Origin: Calliphora vicina
Lineage: Eukaryota > Arthropoda > Insecta > Diptera > Calliphoridae
Length of the DNA: 64,000 nt
Assembly: GCF_958450345.1 (NCBI RefSeq)
Contig: NC_088780.1
Span: 64,069,533 to 64,133,532 of the forward strand
Reading direction: 5' to 3'
Part shown: positions 22,730 to 33,841 of the stretch, one piece after another
Layout: every line of letters begins with the position of its first letter
Position numbering within the stretch: the first letter of the stretch is position 1
The notes under the pieces: model-generated
Databases searched by the model: none
Told to the model about the DNA's origin: nothing
Seen by the model: the letters and a program-made list of their open reading frames with translations, nothing else
Program-made: the position numbers and the translations under genes

Positions 22730-23448
22730 GGTTCTGGGCTATCAAAAGCTTTTGTATGGTATTTTGCATGGATGTCATGAAATTAGACATGTTTTGGTTA
22801 AGTGAGGTTATGTTACTTGCAAGAGTATTTAATAAATTTTCTAACCCTCCCGAATTTTGGGGGAAACTAGGTTGTTTAATATCAGATTTTAAAATACTCG
22901 CATATGAGACGGTTCCAGACTGAACTGGAACCTCTTTATTATTTTCATTTGGAGTGGGAACAACAGAAATTGGCGGATAGGAACTGCAGTTCAGATTTAC
23001 TGGTTCAACTATTTTGCCTCTTAACCCCTTTTTTTCTATCTCTTAATCTTTTCAACAATACTTTGTAAACTGTGCACCCGCGATAGTTAGCAGAATGATC
23101 GCCGCCACAGTTTCCGCATTTTCTAATGAGACCTTTCTTTATAATATCGCATTCTGTTGAAGAATGCAGATCTCCGCATGCAACACATACAGTTCGTAAA
23201 GTGCAGTAGTTCTTCGTGTGTCCAAATTCCTGACAATTTCCGCATTGTACAGGATTATTACGTTTGATAGGTTCCTCAACTGTTACCCTGCGATTTAACA
23301 AATACCGTAGGGAGTATATTGGATGGACTTCATTACCTTTTAATTTTCTGTCGTCAGGCTCCAACTCAACTCTAAATAGTGGTTGGGAAATTTTATCTCT
23401 ATTAAAGATATTGACCACAATTCGTATACTATAGCCTAATTCTTCCAA
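22730..23448 (-). pseudogene. Jockey ORF1, C-terminal part
   Basis: Begins within ORF1 and includes the VTVEEPIKRNNPVQCGNC region and knuckles CGNCQEFGHTKNYC, CVACGDLHSSTEC and CGNCGGDHSANYRGC. The reading frame closes after the knuckles at 23005; the last part to 22730 is readable only with shifts. Confidence 0.85.
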
Positions 23449-23873
23449 GGCCTCCTTGATTTTACCACCAACACATATTTGTTTGGCAAAATTTTAACTT
23501 GAATTAATCATTTCACGAAAAAAAGTAGATACATAACATTTTTTCAATAAAACCACAAATTAATTTATTTTTGTTTTAGACATTTCGTTTTGTTTTTTCT
23601 AATTTTCTTTTGATTGACGTTATAGGGAATGTATAATTGAGAACATACTTTCCAATAATTAATTATATCTTGCTTGCTCTGCCAAATTTTTATAAAAATA
23701 AAAATTTGAATACAATTCAAAAAACGCAAACTTCGAGTTGTGACAATTTGTCGTAAAATTGTAAATTGAAGAAAAAACTATTATAATTTTACGTTAATGG
23801 CTTAATACTATACTGTTATATTTTTAACATTCATTGATTTTAATAATGTCTATTTTTCATTGCAAATAGTTAC

Positions 23874-24256
23874 CGTAAAGTGCTCAGCGGAATTGAAATC
23901 TTCATCCATGTAAATACGTATAAATTCAAAATTTAACATTTGGGGGGCTTCGCATAAACTTCTTATGAATTCTTGGACATATTCCATTGATTTTTCATAT
24001 GTTTTTCCTCCTACTTCCTGCAAATGTAGTGCCAAAAATTTTGGCTGTAGTTCTTCGACTTTTTGAAGAAACACTACCAGCCAAGGACGGAGAAGGCGCA
24101 GAGGCTAACGTAAAATACCAAATTATAAATGAATTTCATTGAGAAAATACACAAAATAATAATACATACATCTTCAAACAAACTTCCTACGTTTGCAGTC
24201 ACTAAAAGAATATCTATATCATCATCACATCTAGATGCCGACGTCGAAGAATCCAT
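23874..24256 (-). CDS. INPP5A: Type I inositol polyphosphate 5-phosphatase, first two coding exons
   Basis: Exon 1 (24256-24170) encodes 29 residues, including DILLVTANVGSLFED. The donor GTATGT follows GAT. A 65-bp intron (24169-24105) ends TTTTACGTTAG, and exon 2 (24104-23874, 77 codons) opens PLRLLRPWLVVFLQKV, ending ...AEHFT before donor GTAACT. These 106 residues run colinearly with the N-terminus of vertebrate INPP5A (TANVGSLFDD, then W-L--F-Q, then ALH-QE-GGK-YE, then EHFT). N22 and E59 are the expected magnesium-site residues of the 5-phosphatase fold. The enzyme removes the 5-phosphate from Ins(1,4,5)P3 and Ins(1,3,4,5)P4, ending calcium signalling, usually at membranes through a C-terminal lipid anchor (not in this window). 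Later exons were not found at lower coordinates. The family match is from memory but covers both exons across an exactly placed intron. Confidence 0.85.
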
Positions 24257-25412
24257 AGCTTTGAATTTCCGAAACTATTTGACTTTCTTATTCTTATGTA
24301 TAAAATATTCACAATTTTGATGTGTTGAGTTTTCCGATTTTTTTAATTTCTCAATGGATACATATTCCCAATACTACTACCCTTTTCCATAAGATTGTTG
24401 GCAGTAAAAGCAGAGGAATGTCGGTCATCAGTGTCGTTTAGATGACCATTAAGTACTAATTTGGCCCATAAATGCTAAGAAGCCCCCTTAAATATCTGCA
24501 AATAATTGTGTAATTTAATTAGCGTAGTAAGTTTTTAAGTTTCAATACAGAAATTATAATTATCAAAAAATATGTTCTTCTTCACATCACAAGAAATGAA
24601 AACAGAATACAGACAGAATCAGTGATGCCACTATTTATTTGGTCATCATCCCCATTTAACGTTTCTATATTCCCAAAACTCCTAAACATCCAGCCAAATG
24701 TAAAAAGTTGTCCTTATTAGGGTTCTATAAATCGACTTTTTGCTGAAAAAAGTCGAAATCGACTTTTTGGTCGGAAAAAAGTCGAACAATCGATTTGTTA
24801 TCGCAAGGTCGAAAAAAGTCGTCAAAAAGTCGACTGTTTAGATTGTTAAAAAAAAATATTTAATTTCAACATTATACTAAAACTGTTGCAATTTGGTACA
24901 CTTGCATTTTTTGTAGTGTTTGCTAATATATGTAAATAATAAATAAATGTTTCCAAAATAAAGCTTTTTTTAAAACATAATTCTTACAACATTCTTCTAA
25001 CTATTATCGCCTTGATAAATTTCATTTTTATTGCTAAACATTACAAAAGGCGCATCAATAAATGTAGAAACCATGTATTTTTTACAAGAAATGGTAAAAA
25101 GTTGAAAAAAGTCGAACATAGTCGAAAAGTGTTCCATATACTTACGTTGTTATGTTTAATAGTTTTATGGATTAGCAGAGCAACGTCCCTTCTCTGTTCT
25201 GTCATTTCCATAAAACCAATAGTTTTTTAGAAAAGGTTTATGATTTTCCGTTAGGAATGTTTCGTTTAGTGAACTTTTATTTATTCTCTTTCAAGTAATA
25301 ACTCTAGTTGTTTTATTTTAGAAAAGCATGAAATCCCGTTAACATTCATGTGAAGTATTTTAAATGGGTTAGAGTTAGTATAATCCGTGAACATATTTTA
25401 CCATAGACATAA
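24257..25412. other. Region upstream of the phosphatase gene, with MITE family J
   Basis: The promoter of the minus-strand gene should lie at about 24260-24480, but no core element is clear. At 24717 a MITE begins TAGGGTTCTATAAATCGACT with many GTCGA/TCGAC words. Its relative is at about 53690-53954 (end TAGGTTTCTATAGC, reverse complement). No gene seen. Confidence 0.5.
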
Positions 25413-26150
25413 CTACATTAATTTGCTGCACTTTCGATGTGCATCTTTGCAAATCATCCATTGCAGTTGTGAATATTTCAAAAGTTCATCTATACTAAAG
25501 AGGTTAGAACTATTCTTAACTTGGCTTGCAAAGCTTACGTTGTTATTAACCCTGTTATTGCTGATGTTTTGGTTTGTGTTGCCTAAGGTTGGAAACTCAG
25601 TAGCATTAAATTGAATGGAGTTATCCACTTGTTGCCTTTGGATCATCCATTGCAGTTGTGAATATTTCAAAAGTTCATCTATACTAAAGAGGTTAGAACT
25701 ATCCTTAACTTGGCTTGCAAAGCTTACGTTGTTATTAACCCTGTTATTGCTGATGTTTTGGTTTGTGTTGCCTAAGGTTGGAAACTCAGTAGCATTAAAT
25801 TGAATGGAGTTATCCACTTGTTGCCTTTGGATCCTGGTAGTTTTTCGTGTTACTCTAGCTCTTGTCTCTAAGTAAAGTGAATGAAAAGGACAATTTATAT
25901 CATTTGCAGCATGATCTGTTCTGTCCTGTCCTTTCCATTTTTTTTTGCAATTAAAACATGTGAAAACTGCAAGCCGTTTTGACTTGCATTAAATGGGCAA
26001 TCCGTATGCTTGCTTGGGCAAGAATCCGTATGATGCGGTTAAGCGCATATCATACATGCAGTACTACGATGACAGTGTTCTCCTCCGTGTCCATACATTA
26101 AACATTTCCAACATTGTGTCGGTATTTAACCGTTTCTTGATTTATATTTT
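25413..26150 (-). pseudogene. Non-LTR retrotransposon gag, different family from the Jockey copies
   Basis: Minus-strand reading shows knuckles QCWKCLMYGHGGEHCH and then CMIC...HHTDSC (one stop in between) at about 26120-26010. Downstream is an ORF with NATEFPTLGNTNQN, VSFASQV and LFSIDELLKY blocks typical of the C-terminal region of Jockey-clade ORF1 proteins. The latter part is duplicated in frame (25453-25830). Truncated at both ends; no ORF2. Confidence 0.7.
25453..25830. repeat. 189-bp tandem duplication, two copies
   Basis: ATCATCCATTGCAGTTGTGA occurs at 25453 and 25642. The units are nearly identical (one coding change, Asp/Asn, noted). The period is 63 codons, so the minus-strand frame continues through both. 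Confidence 0.9.
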
Positions 26151-26307
26151 TTCCAAGAATTAATTACATTGGCAATTGTTCACATTTTTTAGCGAGGTAG
26201 GGTTGAAAGTTTTGCGGCAGAATTGAACTTTGTATAACGCATTGTTGTTAGAGCTGTATTTAGTCGGAATTTCCATTACAAAAGAGGGATATAAGTTGTA
26301 ACTTATC

Positions 26308-26587
26308 AAAAAAAGCGTCTCTGATAAACTCACTCACTACTGCAACCTCTCCCACTATTTATAACACTGCATTACCATCTAGAAAGCTCTATTTCTACAA
26401 TGTTCCTTAACTGAATATTCGAACTCAAACAGCGTTGCCAACTTACGGTCAACTGAAAGCTTTTATTTAATAATGCCCACAGATATGTTACAGTTTGCTA
26501 TTACAGCGCTGTTATTTGAAAGCATTATGCTACTTTTAAATCAGCCCTTAAAATCGTTATATTTGAATTCAAGTACAATTTCGTAAC
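26308..26587 (-). mobile_element. Truncated 3' LTR of the gypsy-type element
   Basis: Starts (minus strand) TGTTACGAAATTG directly after the purine tract. It matches the 5' LTR until about 26308, where homology stops before the U5 half. It contains ATGTTCCTTAACTGAATATT without insertion and so gives the empty site for the element at 34206-34913. Confidence 0.8.
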
Positions 26588-26599
26588 ACTGCCCCCCGC

Positions 26600-27690
26600 T
26601 TAAGCCTGTTCGTCCCGAATAGGCATAGATTCACTTCTCCCATAGGCATCTAGATGTTCAACCTTAATTCCCGATATCGGTCTTCCACATTTCCGTATTT
26701 TATAAACCATGTCGTCCAATTTCTTAACTACCCTATGTAGTCCTTTGCAGTAATTCCTTAATTTGGATGACAAACCCTTATTACGTTGTGAGGTATATCT
26801 AGTTTTCATTTGGTCATTTGTCATTTTAATTCGTCTCCGAATGAGTTCATGCATTTCTTTTTCTGCTGAAGCACCTTCATCCATATTGGAACCCGGCCTG
26901 ATGATCTTTTCTCTGCGGGACAGACCAAGCACTCCAACAGGAACCATTCTATTGTTGCACTGTTCAACGAGGGCCTCCATTGTTACATGGCCACTTTTCA
27001 CATCCGCTGGTTCCAACACCAACAAACCATTGTCTATACAATCCTCCACTTCCTCACGGGCCCATACCAAATCCTCTGACTGCGGTGGCAACCTTTTGTG
27101 CTCAACGAAAACTAACTTTCTTACTTGAGACTTGCTCTCATATCCGACGTCAAGGGGTATTTTAACATTTCGCCAATTCATGACTTTTTGTCCCATATCC
27201 AAAGTAATGCTGTGACTAATCATGAAGTCTGCACCAATGATTACTTCGTCCACAATATCGGCAACAACAAAGACATGATTTACGCTAATACCACCAATAG
27301 TTAGTTTCACATTAACTTTACCATGGACAGCGGCAGGCTCTCCAGTAGCGGTGCGTAGACTTACATTGCAAATTGGTTCCATCGATTTCCTTACTAAATC
27401 TGTTCTGATGATGGACTGCGACGCTCCCGTGTCCATAGTAAGGATATGCTTCCGACCGTTGATGTACACACTAGCAGTAAGATTGTTATTTTCTTGCTGC
27501 AGTACTGATATGGAGATGGTAGGGCCATCAGGTGTGGGTGTCAGATCCTATCCCTCAGTGCTAGCTCGCTTTAAAGGTGGCTCCTGTAATGCTTGATGAT
27601 TCGCCAGCTGGTTATTTCTTGATGCTGAAACATATCTGATTCTCTTTCTTGGTACTCTGCAGTTTCGCTGAATGTGACCTATTTTTCCGC
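26600..27690 (-). pseudogene. Gypsy pol remnant: zinc knuckle, protease, integrase tail
   Basis: At the 5' side CGKIGHIQRNC is half of a nucleocapsid knuckle. A stop near 27550 precedes a 289-codon frame with the aspartic protease motif DTGAS (residues 13-17) and a later GADFM segment. After about residue 165 the sequence turns directly into an integrase C-terminal type region (a KMTNDQMKTRYTSQRN basic stretch and a KLDDMVYKIRKCG segment). The RT, RNase H and catalytic integrase are deleted in frame, so a short fused protein could still be encoded but not a working polyprotein. Confidence 0.75.
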
Positions 27691-27693
27691 AGT

Positions 27694-28751
27694 TTTATTA
27701 TTATTTAATTCAATAAAAAAATTAACAAAAAATAGTTCACAACAGCAACAATGAAGAACATAAAGAAAGAGATCATAACTATATACATAATTTAATTTAT
27801 ATTATGATGGTATTATTGGTTTCTTAATTTAACTGAATAAAAACTCAAAAACAAATTTTCATTGTTTAATACTTCAAAATTAATTTAAAAAGTATAATTT
27901 TAATGGTATACTTTGATATAAGTACATACATATATACATTTTTAATTTTTGAAAATTATTGACTTTAAAATTTATTGATTTAAATAAATTATAAATATTT
28001 TTCACTTTTTTGTATTTGGTGTACAAATTCATTTTTACCTTTTCCGGTTTTTAAAAAATTGAAAAACTCAGTACAACTGTATTCAAAGATTGTTTTTATT
28101 ATTAACTCGCTTTCCAAATTTTCTATTAAAAGTTTATTTCGTTCCTTCCTCCACAAAATTATACATTAAACTAAAAATTCATCCACTGGCTGCATTAGAA
28201 TTAGGAAATTATCCACTATTTAAGAATTCTTTCCATTTTTCTTCTGCAGATTTTTCTTTTTCAATGTTTTCAGCAAATATTTTTAATGATATATGTAAAT
28301 TCGTCAAAAAGTTGATCTAAATCAATATTTTTGATTGAAAATAATGTAATTATTTCCACAAATTCATGAAAAGAAATGTTTGAATTAAGATGGAAAATTT
28401 AAAGTTTTTCAAACTTATTATTTTCTAAATTGAAACGACCTAAGTCATACTTATATTCGATAAAAACTATGCTGAGCGATTTTTAAAAAGACAAATCTCT
28501 TGCTGATTATTGCAACTAAAAGCCCATAGAAATTTTCATCCTGCTGTTGTTCAAATTTGTCGTTTAAGTGACATGTTTACCTCTATAAAATTATGGTGAA
28601 AGTACAAAAAAGGTAGAAAAAAAGTACAAAAAGAAGTACAGATACTAAAAAGAAGTACATTTGCGTACTTCATTAGGGGTTATGCAGTTAAAAGTACAAA
28701 AACTAAAAAAAAGTACGCGTACTGCTGAAAACAGTACGTCTGGCAAGCCTA
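27694..28751. mobile_element. Probable hAT-type insertion in the gypsy gag/pol
   Basis: The insertion separates the first cysteine side of the knuckle from CGKIGH. The right end reads TAGGCTTGCCAGACGTACTG (reverse complement), like other hAT ends here. The GTAC-rich 28600-28740 region is subterminal. The left end is diffuse and the target duplication is not resolved. No transposase recognised. Confidence 0.4.
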
Positions 28752-28761
28752 CACATCTGGG

Positions 28762-28920
28762 GCTTTGAAATTATCTTTGCTGTTTCTTGTACCAGCGCGA
28801 ATGAGACGGTTGTTGAGATTGATTCGATGTTCAGGGATTTGTTGTATGATAGTGTCAGGAGGGTGATATTTGTTAGCATTTGGTTTGTTGTTAGTGGTTC
28901 GCGGGCACCACACGTTTGCT
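28762..28920 (-). other. Open coding-like stretch of unknown origin
   Basis: A minus-strand frame reads NKYHPPDTIIQQIPEHRINL and continues to NFKAPDV without a stop. It may be the linker part of the gypsy gag just before the knuckle, but I do not recognise the sequence. Confidence 0.35.
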
Positions 28921-29096
28921 TCCGGTGAGTTTGGTTTTGTTGTTTATTTATAATTGCTGATTTTGATGAATATATGTTTTTTGTTGTTAGTTATTGTTTG
29001 TCTTGGTTATCATTTGTCTTATTATCCTGGTTTTGTTCGGTGATTGTTTATTTGGTAATAAAATTGTAAATTGTTTTGTTTATGTTGTCTGATTTA

Positions 29097-29766
29097 TACC
29101 ATGTTCACACGACGGCATTATTCGTCATTCACGCTCTCATTCGTCATTCAATCCCCAATTACGAACTGAATTACATGATTCGCCATACAAAATTTCAAGT
29201 GCGAATTACCTTGTTCGTACGTAATTCAGTTTGAATTACCTTATGAATTACGAACGAATGACTGTCATCTCTAATTTTTATCGATTATTTATGTATCAAA
29301 ATCAGCTGTCCAAACAAAAATGTCAAAACAAAACAAAATAAAGAAAAATATTTTTGTATTAAATAAATAAATTAAAAGAAATAAAAACTCTGATTAAAGT
29401 TAAATTCATTTGTAGAAGTAGCAGCTCTGCCATTCTTTCAACCCACACCTCTAATAAAGCCCGCTCACTGCCCTGGTCCCACTTGCTTGCACTTTTTCTA
29501 ATAATGAAAATAATAATTAAATTATATTTGTTTAATTAATAATGCTACAATTTTATGTTTTTACTTAACTTTTTTATCCATTGCCAAATTACAAATTCGC
29601 ACCAAACAAACAAAATAAACAAAACATGTAAACAGAAGAAAAAAACAAGAAGAAGAAATAAATAAATGTCAAACTGAATTACGAATGTTGTCGTGTAAAC
29701 AGGTTGATTCGCAATCGTAATTCAAAACGCGAATTAAGTAATTCAGACTGCCGTGGAAACATGGCA
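29097..29766. mobile_element. PIF/Harbinger-like MITE, 670 bp
   Basis: Ends are TACCATGTTCACACGACGGC and, reverse-complemented at the right, TGCCATGTTTCCACGGCAGT. TTA occurs on both sides (29094-29096 and 29767-29769). Inside are repeated GAATTAC/GTAATTC words. The 3-bp TTA duplication suggests PIF/Harbinger; no transposase. Confidence 0.55.
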
Positions 29767-29769
29767 TTA

Positions 29770-31683
29770 ATGTGTTTGATCATATGTATTTAGTTGTCAA
29801 AAAAGAAACGTCAAAATGTGGAACGTGGGATAATGCAGTGTTGTATGTGATGACAGTATGGTTTAATACGACAATAACAAAAACAGGGTTTCCAGTATTA
29901 AAGAGAAAATGAATTGAAAATTCGTGAAAATTTTCTCTTTAGAATTCACGAAAGTTTTTCTTATATGTGTCTGATAGAAAAGTACGTTGAACCTTAACGC
30001 TAATGTAGCAATTTAGGTGTATTGTATGTACATTTCTTTGTTTTTTTTTTATTGAAATAGGTCTTGTTAAACAAGATTTTTTTTGGACAGTTTTTGTTTG
30101 TTTAAATTGCAGTTAGGGTAAGAATATTTTTTATAAATAAGTTTTGTTAGTAGAGTTATTCAGTTAGGTTTTGTGTTAAAAGAAGTTTAGATTTGAGAAA
30201 CTAAAAAAAGAAAAGATGAGAGAGTTCAGAAGTGGCGGTTGAAAAACAATGTTTTAATAAACGAACCTAAATCAAATGATAAATTGAAATTAAAATTTAA
30301 AGGGAAAGTGCCAGAAAAGAAATAAGTGCTATTGCAAAGAAAAGTGAAAGCACTAATTAGAAAGTTGTCTTCACGCACTTTTTACTAAAGAAGAGAAACG
30401 AGAAGAGAACAAACTGGAACTGTGGCCGATACGTTCCTAGAAGGAAGAAAACATCAATCTTCATCACCCTGAGAACCATTAGACATCCATTTGGCTACTT
30501 GCTGGAAAAACAATTGTTTTGTAATTTGAATATCAATTGGATACCTTTAACGGCCGACCAAAGAAAATGAGGTAACACAGTATAATATTTAATAAGGAAG
30601 TGTTCGTCAACAAAATAATAAGAAAATCTACTAAGGCCACCTATTGGGCAAAAATTAATTTAAATTACCGTCCACAAAGTGAACCAACTTTTAGTTAATA
30701 CATGAATCCAAAAACAATAATACATAATTTTAGTAAAGACAATTTATAGGAAAGTGGCATTAGAGTAGCGTTAAGTTTTGAGTAAGGAAATTTATGTTAA
30801 GTAGAAAATATTTGTTTTTAGTTAAGTGAATTGTAAGATTTGTAAAAGGATCATACTAACAGATAATAAATAAATAGGAATCTAAAACCCGAGAAGGTGA
30901 AAATTTGTGTTGTTGAATTTGTGTTTTACATGTTAATTTATAGTGTTTAGGATTAGTTTTAGAATCAAGACAAATAGAAAAAGAATTCAAAAACCATAAT
31001 ATATGTATTATATAAAGAACAAACATTTTTAAATTTTGCTAAAAATATAAACAATTATTGTTAATTTAGATATATTTTTTTTAAACTTGACCTAGTAATT
31101 CTTAATCGGGTTTATAAAAGAAAAGAAACCATTCGATTCATAAAAAAGAAAACATTAACGAAAATTCAAATTTATTCGAAACGTTCGTTATTATACAACG
31201 GGAAAATATAATTGTAACAAACAAAATTATACTAGTAGAAAATAAATTGTTTAGAGAATAGCAAAGAACGATTAAGCCACTATTAGTTAGTATGTTATTT
31301 ATATTGTTTGGCGCATATTCAGAAATCATAACTAAAGTCGGAACTAGTAAAACAGAAACTAAAAAATAGTTCATAGATAGTTGTAGATCTTATTCACAAT
31401 TCATAACTAGCTTAGTTACTGCTTTGACATATAGAGAAAACAAAATATCGATAATATTTTGATCGATATATACTGTAATTAATTAAAAGGTTTATAAAGC
31501 TATTAAGAGACTATTTTTGTTCTCTAAAAGTACATAAAAAATGTATAGTTTGTATGTAAATCAATTAAAATAAGGGTATGTAGAATGAAATTTTTCAATA
31601 GAATGTTGTTGACAAAAAAAAAAACATCTCTAGATTATTTTCTTTTTGTATACATGTATTAAAATGAAATCAATCAGCTGTTT
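29770..31683. other. Non-coding stretch within the gypsy relic
   Basis: Contains a hairpin at about 29905-29945 (AAAGAGAAAATGAATT against AATTTTCTCTTT) and long purine-rich tracts at 30200-30420 that look like an LTR or leader of another element. No domain recognised. Confidence 0.4.
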
Positions 31684-32428
31684 ATACCCTACACCACCAT
31701 AGTGGAGGGTATTATGCGTTTGTGCAGATGTTTGTAACGCCCAAAAATATTAGTCTAACACCCACCTTAAAGTATACCGATCGACTTAGAATCACTTTCT
31801 GAGTCGATTAAACGATGTCCGTCCTTCCGTCTGGTTGGCTGGCTGGCTGTCCATGTAAACCTTGTGCGCAGAGTACAGGTCGCAATTTTGAAGATATTTC
31901 GATCAAATTTGGTACATATTACTTTTTCAGCCCAAGGACCAAGCCTGTTGAAACTGGCTGAAATCGGTCCATTATTTCACCTAGCCCCCATACAAAGTCC
32001 CCTCGAAATTGGACTTTATCGTTCATAAATGTTTAATTTATCTATGTATCTACACAAATTTCGCTCCAAATAAGTTTTATATATACAAAATTCATGTCAC
32101 CAAATTTTGTTACGACCGGTCCATAATTAGTCATAGCTCCCATATAGACCCGCTTCCGAAAATCACTTTAACGTGCATAAATCGCTTAAAAATGTTGGTA
32201 TACACACAAAATTCAACATAGTTAAATTTAATATAGACATAAATCACACGACCTAATTTCAAGGTGATCGGTCCATAATTGGTCATAGCTCCCATATAAG
32301 GCCCAATTCCGAAAATCACTCATGAATATAAATTATTAATATTTTAAAAGAAAAATATTTTTACTCATTTACTTGGTGTAGGGTATTATATAGTCGGGCT
32401 TGACCGACCATACTTTCTTACTTGTTTT
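31684..32428 (+). mobile_element. DINE-1/mini-me-like element
   Basis: Starts TATACCCTACACCACCATAG with a self-complementary CACCAC/GTGG core. It then has GAGTCGATTAAACGATGTCC followed by CTTCCGTCTGGTTGGCTGGCTGG, the degenerate (GTCY)n tract. The middle has about two copies of a 153-bp unit shared with 57850-58440. The end is GTGTAGGGTATTATATAG, a GTCGGGCTTGACCGAC hairpin, then CTTTCTTACTTG and T-run. The end structure and lack of ORFs fit Helitron-derived DINE elements. Confidence 0.7.
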
Positions 32429-32712
32429 TTGAATGTATTAGTAGTTGGCATTTAGTTACAACTTTACCCATGATTAAGTGCTAACTAATTGTGCTGAAAG
32501 TAACCAATTGTGAATAACTTATAAATATGCTTAGGTTAGGTTAGGTACAGTGGGCCGTCTTGGATGATGGGCTTGGTGAGTATATGATAAGGTAAAAAGG
32601 GGTCATTTAAGATAGAAAGATAGTGACCAAGGTTGGGAGGGTGACGTAATGGGAATGACATCTTTACCCATGTTTATTTCGGCGTTATATTCAATGTTTT
32701 TGTATTGTTTGT

Positions 32713-33806
32713 TTAGGTTGTGTTTAGGATCTTGATTTTTGTTGATGCGAACCAGTGTGTGTGTATGCGGGTTGGGAATTCACGCCTCAAATGAGCTAGT
32801 CGAGGTGGCAACACACCCAAGATGAGAAAGAGGTTTCGTAACACGGTTTCAAAGAATGATGACTTTGGTGTGGCACATACCGCATATTTTATCTCTGGAT
32901 CGCGAATACCATTCACAAATGCCTCTATCTTCAAAAGCTCCAAAATCGGATGGTTCTCCCCTGGATAAATAAGCTGTAGCAAACGTTCGATTTCCATCGC
33001 AAAATCTTGTAGCGTCTCATTGGTATTCTGCACTCTACCACGCAATTTCATTCGGTATAATTCTTTTTTATGTTCGCCACCGTACTTACGTTGTAGCGCC
33101 TCCATTATGTCATCATAACAATTTCTGTTGCTTGCTGTCACGCTTTCAAGAACTACTGCTGCATTCCCTTTTAAGGCCAATATCAATTCTATAGCTTTTT
33201 CTTCATTGTTCCACATGTTTCTGATGGCAACTGTATCAAACTGGAACTTGAAAACATTAAATGGTGTGCTGCCATCAAAACTAGGAGCCTTTATTCTACT
33301 CGATGTTTCTGAAATAATTCGTGAAGATTATTAATTTTCATTTCCAGATCGAGAAATTTATTATCAACTTTTTGGGATTGTTTTTCTAGGCCGTTCTCTA
33401 ATTCGGACACCTTTTTGTCAAATTTGGATACTTGCATTTCAAGGTTATCTACTCTGCTGTTTATAACCACACAAAGTTCTTGAAGTTTCTCGTCTGTAGC
33501 CTTAGAAGTTTCTTGGATGGTTCTAGAATTTTCGTTCAATTTCGCTTCCAGGTTCTTGTTGGCTGTTTCCATTTTTTCCATCATAACCGCGAACATTGTG
33601 CTTAAATCCATGCTGCTTGTTGTTGAACGTGTAGAAACTTCCATTTCTTCCTTATACTCGAATTCGTAAGCACCGATGTCAATATCACGCCTCTTGAATT
33701 CATCTATCAGCCTCTTCTGCAATTCTGCCTTATTACCTGCTGTTGGTAGCTCCAACTTACTCAATTCTTTCTTGAGTTGTTCAACTTTTAGTTCCTCAAA
33801 CTTCAT
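32713..33806 (-). pseudogene. Gypsy-type gag with SAP-like N-terminus and coiled coil
   Basis: The open frame begins at 33863, but its first 19 codons are the LTR edge and primer site, so the likely start is the Met at 33806. Residues 5-37 from there (LKVEQLKKELSKLELPTAGN onwards) resemble a SAP DNA-binding motif. A long heptad-rich segment follows. After a frameshift near 33290 a second frame (33216-32713) has the capsid-type region (EKAIELILALKGNAA, RKYGGEHKKELYRMKLRGR, EIERLLQLIYPG). Homology ends at the foreign DNA below 32713. Confidence 0.8.
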
Positions 33807-33823
33807 GCTAATTAATTTGCAAT

Positions 33824-33839
33824 CCCACTTCTGACACCA
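33824..33839 (-). promoter_or_regulatory. Primer-binding site, tRNA-Leu type
   Basis: Minus strand TGGTGTCAGAAGTGGG begins 2 nt after the LTR end (CGTAACA). It is complementary to a tRNA 3' end CCCACTTCTGACACCA, which I recall as a fly tRNA-Leu acceptor end. It primes minus-strand DNA synthesis in LTR elements. Confidence 0.8.
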
Positions 33840-33841
33840 AT

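Larger units (their letters stand above)
21280..23462 (-). mobile_element. Jockey-like element, internally deleted
   Basis: Reads on the minus strand: gag fragment, ORF2 start, a foreign or unalignable 280-bp stretch (22217-22503), then the RT C-terminal half, a short 3' UTR similar to that at 48640-48758, and a short A-run (T-run near 21270-21278 on plus). It lies inside the presumed first long intron of the INPP5A-type gene, in the same orientation. Confidence 0.85.
21122..23625. mobile_element. TIR element split by a Jockey copy
   Basis: CCCTATAACGTCAAAT at 21122 faces ATTGACGTTATAGGG near 23612-23626, with further loosely matching inward sequence. A related end (CCCTATAACCTCAAAC) is near 7957. 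A retroelement and a duplicated segment fill the middle. Confidence 0.5.

Noticed and set aside
25387..25803. Plus-strand leucine-rich ORFs resembling membrane segments
   Set aside because: Antisense shadows of the duplicated gag segment on the minus strand.
33824..33839. tRNA gene
   Set aside because: Only a tRNA 3'-end complement at the LTR edge is present, with no tRNA body or A/B boxes.
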